DNA from: Paenibacillus dendrobii
GTDB lineage: Bacteria > Bacillota > Bacilli > Paenibacillales > Paenibacillaceae
Assembly (NCBI RefSeq): GCF_009807035.1
Contig: NZ_WUBI01000002.1
Coordinates: 62,001 to 126,000, forward strand
DNA: 64,000 nucleotides
Direction of reading: 5' to 3'
Under the pieces are notes generated by a model, which was not told the DNA's origin, ran no database searches, and worked only from the letters and a program-made list of their open reading frames with translations. Every line of letters begins with the position of its first letter. The stretch's first letter is position 1. Position numbers and translations under genes: made by a program. Positions 1 to 8,741 of this stretch are shown piece by piece.

Positions 1-422
1 GTATCCAGCAGCAATGCGTCGATCACTCCCGCGTAATCCTGAAAGGCCACGGGGTTCCCATCGGCTTGATGCTGTTGGCCGACTGAAACGACCTTGAACA
101 GGTCAACTTGAAAACGTTCCTTAATATCCCGGCAAAAATTTGGGCTTTCCTGGCCGTGAAGCTGGATGACATCCAGTCTGATCTCCGACATGATATCCTC
201 GAGCATATCCATTTCCGGATTGACAAACACACCCACACTACGCGGTACGACAGGCGCCTTCCAATCCTTTATCACGTCAGCCATAGAGGCAGCCGTTCGG
301 GCAGAGACCTGTCGCCGGCTTTTGGCAAATACAAAACCGATATAATCCACCGGCATGTTTATCATTGATTTTAGCACTTCAACGCCCTGAAGTCCACAAA
401 TTTTTACTTTCGTATTATCCAT
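1..422 (-). CDS. trpF: Phosphoribosylanthranilate isomerase, C-terminus cut by window edge
   Basis: Cytoplasmic (beta/alpha)8 enzyme of tryptophan synthesis that isomerises phosphoribosylanthranilate to CdRP. The first 140 residues are present. VKICGL carries the catalytic Cys near the N-terminus, DVIQLHG follows mid-protein, and the FDxxLLD-like motif (IDALLLD) holding the catalytic Asp lies at the window edge. The start is an ATG inside the last codons of trpC (8-bp overlap, frame shifted), which indicates translational coupling in the trpEDCF order. The remaining roughly 70 residues lie beyond position 1. The identification is secure; only the 3' end is missing. Confidence 0.93.
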   Translation of the reverse strand, partial: MDNTKVKICGLQGVEVLKSMINMPVDYIGFVFAKSRRQVSARTAASMADVIKDWKAPVVPRSVGVFVNPEMDMLEDIMSEIRLDVIQLHGQESPNFCRDIKERFQVDLFKVVSVGQQHQADGNPVAFQDYAGVIDALLLD

Positions 423-1239
423 GCAAATGTACGCCGCCTTCCTTCGGCAATGGTCCCATTAACGTGTGAACCGCGGCAGTAATATCCTTTTGCCTCATAA
501 AATACTCGCCTACAAGAACGCCTGATGCACTTGTATTACGCAAAAATTCCATATCGGCAATGCCAGAAATTCCACTTTCGCTGATGACGGGCACGCCAAC
601 AGGAACCAGTTTACTAAGCTCTTCCGTAGCAGAAAGCGATGTTTCAAACGTATGCAGATTACGGTTGTTGATTCCGATTAACGCTCCTTCGTGGAGATCT
701 AGCTCAAGCACCTGTTTCATCTCGTCAAGACTATGAACCTCGATCAAGGAATCAAGACCGATCGAAGCCGCCGTTGTCATAAACGACTTGATTTGCTCAG
801 GAGTCAGGATCGCTGCAATGAGAAGTATCGCATCCGCTCCCAGCAGCCTCGCTTCGTATATTTGACGCTCGTCAATGACAAAGTCCTTGCGGAGCAGCGG
901 CAGATTCACAGCTTCGCGGACTGCCTTCAGATACTCTCCGCTGCCTTGGAAATATGGAGCATCCGTAAGTACCGACAAACAGTCTGCTCCCGCCTCTTCG
1001 TATGAAAGTGCGATTTCGACTGGATTAAAATCAGGACGGATCAATCCTTTTGAAGGAGATGCCTTTTTCACTTCTGCTATAAGTCCCATATCCCGGTGCC
1101 TTCCAGACGTTAAAGCGCGGGCAAAGCCTCTGGTTTCAGGCATTTGAGATATTTTGTCTTTTGCCTCTTCTATCGAAAAATGTTCAGCCATCTTGGCTGT
1201 TTCTTCACGTTTGGTTTCCACAATGCGATCAAGATACAT
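415..1239 (-). CDS. trpC: Indole-3-glycerol phosphate synthase
   Basis: Converts CdRP to indole-3-glycerol phosphate in tryptophan synthesis. At 274 aa it has normal family length. Visible motifs are EVKKASPSKG (catalytic Lys and substrate loop, about residues 58-67), LLRKDFVID, IGINNRNL and the phosphate-binding SESGI near the C-terminus. The ATG overlaps the trpD stop by 11 bp and has GGAGAG upstream inside trpD; the 3' end overlaps trpF. It is not fused to trpF, unlike the enterobacterial bifunctional enzyme. It is expected to be controlled only by the TRAP attenuator upstream of trpE. Confidence 0.97.
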   Translation of the reverse strand: MYLDRIVETKREETAKMAEHFSIEEAKDKISQMPETRGFARALTSGRHRDMGLIAEVKKASPSKGLIRPDFNPVEIALSYEEAGADCLSVLTDAPYFQGSGEYLKAVREAVNLPLLRKDFVIDERQIYEARLLGADAILLIAAILTPEQIKSFMTTAASIGLDSLIEVHSLDEMKQVLELDLHEGALIGINNRNLHTFETSLSATEELSKLVPVGVPVISESGISGIADMEFLRNTSASGVLVGEYFMRQKDITAAVHTLMGPLPKEGGVHLHG

Positions 1240-2269
1240 AACTCAGCTCTCCCGTCGTTTGAATCAGCTGTTGAAGTTTGGAATATGCGCTGCCGCTGTC
1301 GATGGCCTGTGCTGCTGTATGAACACCTTCAGCGATTGTGTCCGATAACCCCGAGACATAAATACATGCACCCGCATTGGCCAGCACAACATCCCGGTAA
1401 GGACTTTTTACGCCTTGAAGGACGGACTCCACTATTTTTGCATTTTGCAGCGCATCTCCGCCGAGAACAGACTCAAGCGGATGAACATCAAGCCCAAGGT
1501 CATGCGGATGGATATCATAGGTCCGAACCGTTCCCCCGCGCAGCTCGGAAACCTGGGTCGGCGCCGAAATGCTAATTTCATCGAGACCGTCATGGCTGGT
1601 TACCACGAGTGCACGCTTGGAGCCAAGCTCCCTTAGAACCTCGGCAATGGTCTCCGTCCGGTTACGGTCATATATACCAAGCAGCTGGCGATCGGCTCCT
1701 GCCGGATTGGTCAGTGGTCCCAGCATATTGAAAACAGTACGTATCCCTAACTCCTTGCGCGGGCCTGCGGCATGCTTCATGGAAGGATGATAGAGCTGCG
1801 CGAATAAAAAGCAGATGCCGATCTCATCAAGACAGCGCTTAGCCTGCTCACTGCTCAGATGAATGTTCACACCCAGCGCTTCCAGTACATCCGCGCTTCC
1901 TGCACGACCTGACGCCGACCGGTTTCCGTGTTTGGCCACCCGCACAGAGGCGGAAGAAGAAATAATGGCCGAAGCTGTTGAAATATTGAATTTGTGAATT
2001 CCGGATCCGCCAGTCCCGCAGGTGTCCAGCAGCTTTTCACGATCCGTTTGGACCGAGCTGGCGACATTCCGCATCGCTTCGGCGAAACCCGTGATTTCTT
2101 CTACCGTCTCTCCCTTGATGCGAAGCGCCATCAGCAGCGCACCAATCTGTGACTGGGTAACTTCGCCTTCCATGATCGACGACATCAACTGGCGCGCTTC
2201 CTCGCGCGTTAAATCCTGGCCCCCAATCAAACGGTTCAAACAAGCTGGAATAAATCCGCTAATACTCAT
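1229..2269 (-). CDS. trpD: Anthranilate phosphoribosyltransferase
   Basis: Transfers the phosphoribosyl group of PRPP to anthranilate. It is 346 aa from the chosen start. The DTCGTGGSG PRPP loop, KHGNRSASGRAGSADVLEALG and NPAGADRQLLGI motifs are present. A longer frame reaches position 2308, but the ATG at 2267-2269 is preceded by GGAGGAGAAGAAGAT, an excellent ribosome site, and gives the usual family N-terminus (MSISGFIPACLNRL). The ribosome site lies 20-odd bp after the trpE stop. The second enzyme of the trp operon. Confidence 0.95.
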   Translation of the reverse strand: MSISGFIPACLNRLIGGQDLTREEARQLMSSIMEGEVTQSQIGALLMALRIKGETVEEITGFAEAMRNVASSVQTDREKLLDTCGTGGSGIHKFNISTASAIISSSASVRVAKHGNRSASGRAGSADVLEALGVNIHLSSEQAKRCLDEIGICFLFAQLYHPSMKHAAGPRKELGIRTVFNMLGPLTNPAGADRQLLGIYDRNRTETIAEVLRELGSKRALVVTSHDGLDEISISAPTQVSELRGGTVRTYDIHPHDLGLDVHPLESVLGGDALQNAKIVESVLQGVKSPYRDVVLANAGACIYVSGLSDTIAEGVHTAAQAIDSGSAYSKLQQLIQTTGELSYVS

Positions 2270-2291
2270 ATCTTCTTCTCCTCCTCTGTGT

Positions 2292-3848
2292 TTATGGCGT
2301 ATATTCATAAAAATAATCCTGGTTTAGCTGCTCTTGTTCTTCCTGAATGACCGGTGGAAACATCGCTTCTGCGGTTCGGATCGATTTCAATAGCGCCTTT
2401 GCCTTGTTCACCGTCTCCTCGTATTCCTTCTCAGGCACCGAGTCCCAGACAATTCCTGCCCCAGCCTGCACATACGCCTTTCCTTTACGGAATATAATCG
2501 TCCGGATCGTAATGCAGGAATCCATGTTGGAGTTAAAACCGAGGTATCCGATAGCCCCGGCGTATGCTCCTCTGGCTTCCCGTTCCAGCTCGGCGATGAT
2601 TTCCATCGCTCTCAGCTTCGGCGCACCCGATACGGTCCCAGCCGGCAGGCATGACAGAAAGGCATCGAAGAAATCCTTGTCGTCCCGGAGTGTGCCGGAT
2701 ACATTGGAAACCATGTGCATCACATGAGAATACCGTTCAATCTCCATGAACATGTCGCATTTTACGGTTCCGAACTGCGAAACGCGCCCCAGATCATTAC
2801 GTCCCAGATCGACGAGCATCAGATGCTCAGCACGCTCCTTTTCGTCTTCAAGCAGTTCCTTGGCCAGGAGTTGATCCTCTGCCTCGTCAGAACCACGCGG
2901 ACGGGTACCGGCGATCGGCCTTGTTTCGACCTTGTCGCCATCAACCTTCACGAGCGCTTCGGGAGATGTGCCTACGATGATCTCCTCGTGCATTTTCAGA
3001 TAATACATGTAAGGAGAAGGATTGAGCGTGCGCAGTACACGATAGACATGGAGTGGAGAAACTTCTGTTTCGATATGAAATCTCTGGGACAATACGACTT
3101 GAAAAATGTCTCCCGACCGGATATATTCCTGCGCCTGCTCCACGTTCGCCATGTACTGTTCTTTCGTCATGTTGGATTTGATCTCGCCTAGCTCGATATC
3201 TGCGGGTATTGCCCGTCCGTTGACATTTTCGCGTGGGCCTTGCGTCTGCAGCTGTTCGGCAATTTCCGCCAGTTTGCGGTCCATATCCATGTAGCTCCGG
3301 CGGATATCGTCATCCGTATCCCCCTCCTTCACATGAATGTTGCCGACCAGTAAAATTTGCTGCTTCACATGATCGAAGACAATCACCGTATCGCAAAACA
3401 TGAACCGGATGTCATCCATGCCGAGGTCATCCACCGCATGAGCGGGAAGCTTCTCGTAATATTGCAGCAGATCGTAACCGAAGAACCCGATTGCGCCGCC
3501 CGTGAACGGAGGAAGCTCTTCCACCTTAGGACTGCGATAGCGGCGGAGCAGGGCTTTCAGTTCTTCAACCGGCTTCCCGTTCATCTTTTCCTTACCGCCA
3601 TTTCTCTCCAGTACGATTTCGCCTTTCTTGCCGTATATCATCATGAAAGGATCGGTTCCAATAAAGGAGTAACGCGCCCACTGGCTTCCTCCCTCCACAC
3701 TTTCAAGCAAAAATGCGCAATCTCGTTCAGCATAACGCTGAAAAATACGTATCGGTGTTTCCATATCCGCAAGCAGCCGTTTAACGACGGGAATCAAATT
3801 ATACTCGCGGGAAAGCTTCATGACCTGCTCCACACTCGGATTCATCAT
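2292..3848 (-). CDS. trpE: Anthranilate synthase component I
   Basis: Chorismate-utilising subunit of anthranilate synthase, 518 aa. The N-terminal LLES element (in LLESVEGG) is the tryptophan feedback site known in this family. The catalytic half contains DIFQVVLSQRF, SPYMYYL, ETRPIAGTRPRG, LVDLGRNDLGR, PAGTVSGAPK and QAGAGIVWDS. The start is an ATG-ATG pair behind GGGAGGG. No glutaminase gene (trpG) lies next to it, so the amidotransferase must be encoded elsewhere, as with pabA in B. subtilis. The first gene behind a TRAP-type attenuator (see 3893-4125). Confidence 0.97.
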   Translation of the reverse strand: MMNPSVEQVMKLSREYNLIPVVKRLLADMETPIRIFQRYAERDCAFLLESVEGGSQWARYSFIGTDPFMMIYGKKGEIVLERNGGKEKMNGKPVEELKALLRRYRSPKVEELPPFTGGAIGFFGYDLLQYYEKLPAHAVDDLGMDDIRFMFCDTVIVFDHVKQQILLVGNIHVKEGDTDDDIRRSYMDMDRKLAEIAEQLQTQGPRENVNGRAIPADIELGEIKSNMTKEQYMANVEQAQEYIRSGDIFQVVLSQRFHIETEVSPLHVYRVLRTLNPSPYMYYLKMHEEIIVGTSPEALVKVDGDKVETRPIAGTRPRGSDEAEDQLLAKELLEDEKERAEHLMLVDLGRNDLGRVSQFGTVKCDMFMEIERYSHVMHMVSNVSGTLRDDKDFFDAFLSCLPAGTVSGAPKLRAMEIIAELEREARGAYAGAIGYLGFNSNMDSCITIRTIIFRKGKAYVQAGAGIVWDSVPEKEYEETVNKAKALLKSIRTAEAMFPPVIQEEQEQLNQDYFYEYTP

Positions 3849-3892
3849 TGTTTGTTCCCTCCCTTGTATCCATTCGCATTACAGTGGTAAAA

Positions 3893-3920
3893 CAAAAAAA
3901 CCTCTACCGAAGTAGAGGTT
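3893..3920 (-). terminator. trp operon attenuator terminator
   Basis: A 9-bp perfect stem (AACCTCTAC / GTAGAGGTT) closed by a UUCG-type tetraloop and followed by a run of T on the minus strand, 45 nt before trpE. It is intrinsic and upstream of the coding region, so it is an attenuator rather than an end-of-operon signal. Its 5' arm CTCTAC can pair instead with GTAGAG inside the TRAP repeats (4113-4118), giving a competing antiterminator. Confidence 0.9.
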
Positions 3921-4077
3921 TCAGGTTCATTAAGTATATGGACAGAGTCGCCGCAGCAATCATGATATAACAGAAGACATTTGTATTCCCTAATTCCCTG
4001 TATTCACGGAATAAGAAATGCAAACCAACTGTATACATTGTTGCCAGACGTTCCAAAGTTTGCGCTACGCATATGGA

Positions 4078-4125
4078 CTCAGCTCTTCTATACTCAACTC
4101 AGCTCTTCTAAACTCTACTCAGCTA
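4078..4125 (-). promoter_or_regulatory. TRAP-binding site: ten (G/T)AG repeats in the trp leader
   Basis: Read on the minus strand, this is TAG, GAG, GAG, TAG, GAG, GAG, GAG, TAG, GAG, GAG with exactly 2 nt between every triplet (48 nt in all). One more TAG lies 10 nt downstream. This is the recognised target of the 11-subunit, tryptophan-activated TRAP ring, encoded here by mtrB at 13874-14098. Binding would sequester GTAGAG (4113-4118), block the antiterminator and let the terminator at 3893-3920 form when tryptophan is plentiful. Confidence 0.93.
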
Positions 4126-4262
4126 TTTAGATTAACCAAGATCTCCATCTCGATTCAATCTAAGGACATAGCTCGAAAACAAGCGATTCCGCTTCATTCG
4201 AACAATGCATTATAGAATGTTCACAAGCTACATCTTCGCTTCTGTCATTCTATGTTACGTAC

Positions 4263-4292
4263 ACTATACAGGATTCACCCTTGTCTTGGCAA
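4263..4292 (-). promoter_or_regulatory. Candidate sigma-A promoter for the trp leader
   Basis: The minus strand shows TTGCCA, an 18-nt spacer and TATAGT, five of six matches at each hexamer. Transcription would start near 4256, about 130 nt before the TRAP site. A bare TATAAT at 4209-4214 sits closer to the TRAP site but has no recognisable -35. Read-through from the aro genes is also possible. Confidence 0.5.
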
Positions 4293-4310
4293 GCACGCGA
4301 TTCAAAAAAG

Positions 4311-4685
4311 TCAGGCTTTCGGAGCGGCAAGGTCAGGACGAAGTTTCTTTGCTTCATTCATGTATACATGCTTGATCTCGCTCTGACTCTTTTCCGTGTT
4401 CACCTGAACCATCAGGCGAATGCAACGCGGCAGGCTTCCTTTAACGGGGACTTCAACGGAACACATTAAAGGAACCAGCTCCCAGCCTTCCAACTGCCGG
4501 ATGGCTTTTGCCGGAAAAGCAGCGTCCAGATCCTGCGTCAGCGTAATCCACACACTACAGATATCCTCTGGATTCACTTCGTTGCGCTCTACAATCTCAC
4601 GCATCAAGACGACCGTTTCGTCGAGAATTTCACGCTCGTCATTGCGCTCTACAGTTGTCGCACCGCGTATGCCTCTGTTATACAT
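4311..4685 (-). CDS. aroH: Chorismate mutase, AroH type
   Basis: Monofunctional chorismate mutase (chorismate to prephenate) of the trimeric pseudo-alpha/beta-barrel class, 124 aa. Every active-site residue known from the B. subtilis enzyme falls at the same number: Arg7, Arg63, Cys75, Glu78, Arg90 and Tyr108. The ATG has GGAGG upstream and lies within the last codons of aroB (8-bp overlap). The last gene of aroC-aroB-aroH before the trp leader, so it sits at the branch point between Phe/Tyr and Trp synthesis. Confidence 0.96.
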   Translation of the reverse strand: MYNRGIRGATTVERNDEREILDETVVLMREIVERNEVNPEDICSVWITLTQDLDAAFPAKAIRQLEGWELVPLMCSVEVPVKGSLPRCIRLMVQVNTEKSQSEIKHVYMNEAKKLRPDLAAPKA

Positions 4686-5787
4686 TTACTTTTCCTCCCT
4701 TTCTAAGCTGTTTCAGAATATCCCTGACCAATGTCTGCGGAATATCCTTTACGATGCTGACAGATCCGATTGAGTCCGGTACCACAAATACCAGAGTACC
4801 TTCTTTGAATTTCTTGTCGTGCATCATGGCCGCCATCAAATCATCCTCATTCAAGTGATCCGGCAGAACGACCGGCAATTTCAGAGAGGTAAGCATTGCG
4901 GTTGTTTCGGTATATATGCCTTCTCCGCGTCCGAGTGCCTCGGCTAAAAGGGCCGAACCGGCCATCCCGATGGAAATGGCTTCTCCATGCAAAAATTCAC
5001 CGTATCCGCCAACAGCTTCAATGGCGTGACCAATAGTATGGCCAAGGTTAAGAATGGCACGAAGACCTCCCTCACGTTCATCCTGAGACACCACTTCTGC
5101 CTTAATGGCTACGCCGCGCTCCAGGCCATATCCGAGGGCGTCGAGGTCAAGCAAGAGCAGTTCGCTAGCATGCTCCTTACACCAGTATGCAAATTCTTTG
5201 TCCTTAATAAGTCCGTGTTTTACCATTTCAGCCAGCCCGGCAGAAACCTCACGGGCAGGAAGCGTCTTCAGCGTATCAAGATCATACAGTACGAGTTCCG
5301 GCTGATGGAAGGCGCCAATCATGTTTTTGGCTAGCGGGTGGTTAACGGCGACCTTCCCACCCACACTGCTGTCATGTGCAAGAATCGTCGTTGGCATCTG
5401 GATAAACGAGATACCTCGCATGTATGTAGCGGCAACGAACCCGGCCAAATCCCCGACCACGCCGCCTCCAAGAGCAATGACGGAGGAATTGCGGTCCAGC
5501 CCGCCTTGAATCGCCGTAGTCATGACTTCTTCGTAGACTGACAATGATTTGGAGCTTTCCCCGGATTTAACGATGGAGATCACGAAACGGAATCCTGCGC
5601 CTTCCAGGGAAGACTTCAAGGTTTCCAGATGAAGCGGTGCAATTTTATCGTCCGTGACAATCAGATGCGGACTTTTCACAGACAACCCATGTTTTATCAG
5701 ATAAGCCGCGGCCTGCGGAAGCAGACCGGAGCCGATATAGATCGGATACGAGCGTTCTCCCAATTCAACATGTACGGTTCTCATCAT
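4678..5787 (-). CDS. aroB: 3-dehydroquinate synthase
   Basis: NAD+- and metal-dependent cyclisation of DAHP to 3-dehydroquinate in the shikimate pathway, 369 aa. Motifs are the GGGVVGDLAGFVAATYMRG nucleotide-binding region, PTTILAHDSSVGGKVAVNH and the metal-ligand segment NLGHTIGHAIE with HGEA. The start ATG overlaps the aroC stop by one base (TAATG); a second ATG follows at once, so the start may be one codon later. Coupled to aroC upstream and aroH downstream. Confidence 0.97.
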   Translation of the reverse strand: MMRTVHVELGERSYPIYIGSGLLPQAAAYLIKHGLSVKSPHLIVTDDKIAPLHLETLKSSLEGAGFRFVISIVKSGESSKSLSVYEEVMTTAIQGGLDRNSSVIALGGGVVGDLAGFVAATYMRGISFIQMPTTILAHDSSVGGKVAVNHPLAKNMIGAFHQPELVLYDLDTLKTLPAREVSAGLAEMVKHGLIKDKEFAYWCKEHASELLLLDLDALGYGLERGVAIKAEVVSQDEREGGLRAILNLGHTIGHAIEAVGGYGEFLHGEAISIGMAGSALLAEALGRGEGIYTETTAMLTSLKLPVVLPDHLNEDDLMAAMMHDKKFKEGTLVFVVPDSIGSVSIVKDIPQTLVRDILKQLRKGGKVNV

Positions 5788-6956
5788 TAATATTTCTCCA
5801 CTTGTGCCAAGTAGTTGTTATAGTTGGCATGAATTTCATCCATGGAATCACCGCCGAATTTCTCAAGAAACGCCTTGGCAATTTCCCAGGCGACGACATG
5901 TTCCATCACGACGCTTGCAGCAGGCACGGCGCATGCGTCAGAGCGCTCTACTTGTGCCGTGAAAGGTTCCTTCGTGTCAATGTCCACGCTTCTCAGCGGT
6001 TTGTACAATGTCGGGATCGGCTTCATCACACCGCGCACCACGACAGGCATACCATTGGTCATACCGCCTTCAAACCCGCCAAGACGGTTGCTTGCGCGGT
6101 AGTATCCGCGGCCGTCTTCATGAATGATTTCATCATGAACCTGGGAGCCTCGAAGAACACCCGCTTCGAATCCGATGCCAATCTCAACACCCTTAAACGC
6201 GTTGATCGACATGACTGCCTGCGCAATGCGCCCATCGAGCTTACGGTCATATTGGACATAGCTTCCGAGACCTACAGGAAGGCCTTCAACAACGCATTCC
6301 ACAACGCCCCCGACGGAGTCGCCTTCTTTTTTAATTTGATCGATATAAGCTTCCATTTTCTGTTCCGTTTCCGGGTCGACCACCCGCACGGAAGAAGCCT
6401 CGGTCTTCTCGTTCAGTTCATCAACGGACAACTGGTTGGCTGGGGCTTCTATCTCCCCGATGCGGATAACTTGTCCGCCGATCTTGACGCCAAACTCTTC
6501 AAGAAACTGGCGTGCAATCGCCCCGCAAGCCACACGGACGGCAGTCTCTCTGGCACTGGAGCGTTCCAGCACGTTCCGGAGATCCTTCAGATTATATTTT
6601 AAGCCACCGTTCAAATCGGCATGTCCAGGACGAGGACGATGTACGCGGCGTTTCTCCTCATCATTGCCCTCAATCGGCTCGACATTCATGATCTGGCTCC
6701 AACTCGCCCAGTCCTTGTTTTCCACAACGATTGCCACCGGTGCACCGGTAGTTACGCCATGGCGTACGCCGCCGACGATTCTTGCCGTATCTTTCTCAAT
6801 TTGCATCCGGCGTCCGCGACCATGTCCTTTTTGACGGCGCTGCAGTTGAAAATTCAATGCTTCAAAATCCAATGTAAGATTGCTTGGCAGACCTTCAATA
6901 ATAGCAGTAAGCTGGGGACCATGCGTTTCCCCGGCTGTTAAGTAACGAATACTCAT
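5787..6956 (-). CDS. aroC: Chorismate synthase
   Basis: FMN-dependent elimination of EPSP to chorismate, the last shikimate step, 389 aa. Visible signatures are GETHGPQL at the N-terminus, RRPGHAD (within [13 protein letters not shown]), the [12 protein letters not shown] motif and the C-terminal [15 protein letters not shown]. The ATG is preceded by AAGGGGGAAAG. It corresponds to aroF of B. subtilis nomenclature and occupies the same place, downstream of cheR and upstream of aroB. Confidence 0.97.
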   Translation of the reverse strand: MSIRYLTAGETHGPQLTAIIEGLPSNLTLDFEALNFQLQRRQKGHGRGRRMQIEKDTARIVGGVRHGVTTGAPVAIVVENKDWASWSQIMNVEPIEGNDEEKRRVHRPRPGHADLNGGLKYNLKDLRNVLERSSARETAVRVACGAIARQFLEEFGVKIGGQVIRIGEIEAPANQLSVDELNEKTEASSVRVVDPETEQKMEAYIDQIKKEGDSVGGVVECVVEGLPVGLGSYVQYDRKLDGRIAQAVMSINAFKGVEIGIGFEAGVLRGSQVHDEIIHEDGRGYYRASNRLGGFEGGMTNGMPVVVRGVMKPIPTLYKPLRSVDIDTKEPFTAQVERSDACAVPAASVVMEHVVAWEIAKAFLEKFGGDSMDEIHANYNNYLAQVEKY

Positions 6957-7065
6957 GTGCTTTCCCCCTTTAAACTGTTAAACGGTAATTGGCTAAAATC
7001 CGAAGATATCTTTGCTCATTATAGTATAGCTCACTTGCTTTGACAAGGAATGCGTCCGTAAATCG

Positions 7066-7106
7066 AAAAGACGCCGGTCCCTCACAAATTGAAGGGACGG
7101 CGTCTT
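7066..7106 (-). terminator. Terminator after the small ORF at 7105
   Basis: A stem of AAGACGCCG plus TCCCT with their complements, one bulged base, a loop of about 10 nt and a short T-rich tail (TCTTTTC) on the minus strand. It starts at the stop codon of the 60-aa ORF and would separate it from aroC. Confidence 0.7.
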
Positions 7107-7287
7107 ATTCAGCGTTGCTGCTCTTAAGGGATAATCTGTCTGCCTGCTGATTGTCTTCCCTCAGACTTTCAACCGAATCCTGTACCATCTGGCTTAATCG
7201 GATATCCTCGATGCCCAGAATCTGTCCACATTCCTGAATCGTAATAAAGCCCCGGCGGTAAGCCGTAATGACCTTGCGCTTATCCAT
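7105..7287 (-). CDS. Conserved-looking small protein of unknown function
   Basis: 60 aa from the ATG at 7287, which has TGGAGGT 11 nt upstream; a frame extension to 7314 has no ribosome site. The N-terminal half (KRKVITAYRRGFITIQECGQILGIE) resembles a short helix-turn-helix, with 'tIqECGqILGIe' like a recognition segment. The C-terminal half is polar and helical. It lies between cheR and aroC and ends at a hairpin terminator. No family is recognised; a small DNA-binding or adaptor protein is only a guess. Confidence 0.6.
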   Translation of the reverse strand: MDKRKVITAYRRGFITIQECGQILGIEDIRLSQMVQDSVESLREDNQQADRLSLKSSNAE

Positions 7288-7375
7288 ACTGAAACTAGAC
7301 CTCCACTTTTCCAAACCTTCGTATTGATCCTAGTATCGTAACAAGCGGGGCTAATTATACCCACGGAATGAATAA

Positions 7376-8212
7376 TCAGGCTTTTTTTCGGTAGTAAAAG
7401 GTTTCCGTCGGCTCAAGGCCATACTGACCTGGCGTAAATATCTGTTCTGTGCTGCCGACAAATAAATACCCGCCCGGACGAAGGGCTGAGGCAAACTTGT
7501 GATACAGCTTGTTTTTGGCTTCTTCTGTAAAATAGATCATAACATTTCGGCAAACGATCAGGTCATGAGCATCCTCAAAACGGTCCAGCAGCAGATTTTG
7601 CTTGCGGAACTGAACGTTTTTCTTCAGCTGTTCGCTGAATTTATACATGGACCCTTCTTGCGTAAAATACCTTGAAGCCACATCGGGCGGCACATCTTTC
7701 AAGGAACGCTCCATGTATAGACCTTGCTTCGCCTTGGCTATTGCTCCTTCATCAATATCTGTGGCTACCAGCGAAGTATCGCCAAGCACCCCTTTACCGT
7801 CAAGAATCATCGCTAAAGTATAAGGCTCTTCACCCGTAGAACAGGCAGCGCTCCATACCTTCAGGCGTCGTTTCCCTCCCAAGGTCAGTTCAGACAGAAT
7901 GACGTCCCTGAGAACCTCCCAACGATTGGGATTGCGCCAAAACTCAGACACATTGATGGTCATCCGATCCAAAAATTCATAAAAAAGCGCTTTGTCCTTG
8001 GTAATCGCATCATAAAATGAAGCAAAAGTCGGGTAACCGTTCTTCACACGAAGTGTCGTCAGACGTCGCTTCATTTGGGCTTCCTTGTATTCCGACAGAT
8101 CAATGCCGGTGCTTTGCTTGATATGTTGAATAAAAGCCAAATAGTCCGGATCCGGGAGATGCTCTCCGGTTGGAGCACCTCCGGACAGAGATAACGGGTT
8201 ATTTACATCCAC
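7376..8212 (-). CDS. cheR: Chemotaxis protein methyltransferase CheR
   Basis: SAM-dependent methyltransferase that methylates glutamates of chemoreceptors, 278 aa. The N-terminal helical domain contains [10 protein letters not shown]; the catalytic domain has [25 protein letters not shown] (SAM loop), ATDIDEGAI and [12 protein letters not shown]. The frame opens at a GTG (8212) overlapping the ndk stop, with no clear ribosome site, so the true start may be some codons later; the first 20 residues are not conserved-looking. It has the same position as cheR in the B. subtilis ndk-cheR-aroF order. Confidence 0.93.
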   Translation of the reverse strand: MDVNNPLSLSGGAPTGEHLPDPDYLAFIQHIKQSTGIDLSEYKEAQMKRRLTTLRVKNGYPTFASFYDAITKDKALFYEFLDRMTINVSEFWRNPNRWEVLRDVILSELTLGGKRRLKVWSAACSTGEEPYTLAMILDGKGVLGDTSLVATDIDEGAIAKAKQGLYMERSLKDVPPDVASRYFTQEGSMYKFSEQLKKNVQFRKQNLLLDRFEDAHDLIVCRNVMIYFTEEAKNKLYHKFASALRPGGYLFVGSTEQIFTPGQYGLEPTETFYYRKKA

Positions 8213-8646
8213 GGCGAAATGCTTTTGTCGTAATTCACCAGTTCATGCGCTTCAAAATAATTCGCAATTTCACGCGCGCTGCTCTCCGGTGAGTCGGATC
8301 CATGGATCAGATTATGAGGTGTATGAGAAGCGTAATCGCCGCGAATCGTGCCCGGCAGCGCCTCATTTACATTTGTTTTGCCCATCAGAATACGGGATAG
8401 CGCAATGATATCATCGCCTTCCCAAACCATGGCGAACACAGGACCGGATGTAATGAATCGCACCAGATTATCATAAAAATCTTTTCCTTCATGCTCTGCA
8501 TAATGCCGTTTGGCCTGCTCCTCCGACACCTGGAGCAGCTTGCCTGCTACCATTTTGAAGCCCTTGTCTTCCAATCTTGCAACAATCCTTCCGATTAAAC
8601 CGCGCTGTACGCCATCAGGCTTGACCATTAAAAAAGTTCGTTCCAT
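8203..8646 (-). CDS. ndk: Nucleoside diphosphate kinase
   Basis: Transfers the gamma-phosphate between nucleoside di- and triphosphates through a phosphohistidine, 147 aa. The signature [16 protein letters not shown] contains the catalytic His; [13 protein letters not shown] and [11 protein letters not shown] are also present. GGAG precedes the ATG. The 3' end overlaps the cheR frame by 10 bp. Family length and context (hepT-ndk-cheR) match B. subtilis. Confidence 0.97.
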   Translation of the reverse strand: MERTFLMVKPDGVQRGLIGRIVARLEDKGFKMVAGKLLQVSEEQAKRHYAEHEGKDFYDNLVRFITSGPVFAMVWEGDDIIALSRILMGKTNVNEALPGTIRGDYASHTPHNLIHGSDSPESSAREIANYFEAHELVNYDKSISPWM

Positions 8647-8741
8647 AAACTCACTCTCCTATTCTGATTCAAGACATAAGGTAAGATTTGATTCATCTCT
8701 TTACAGATACATCAGACTGACGAGTTGTTACTAAACAGCCA

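Noticed and set aside
4209..4214. TATAAT as a second trp promoter
   Set aside because: No acceptable -35 (AAGATG region) at 16-18 nt and no extended -10, so TTGCCA/TATAGT at 4263-4292 is preferred.
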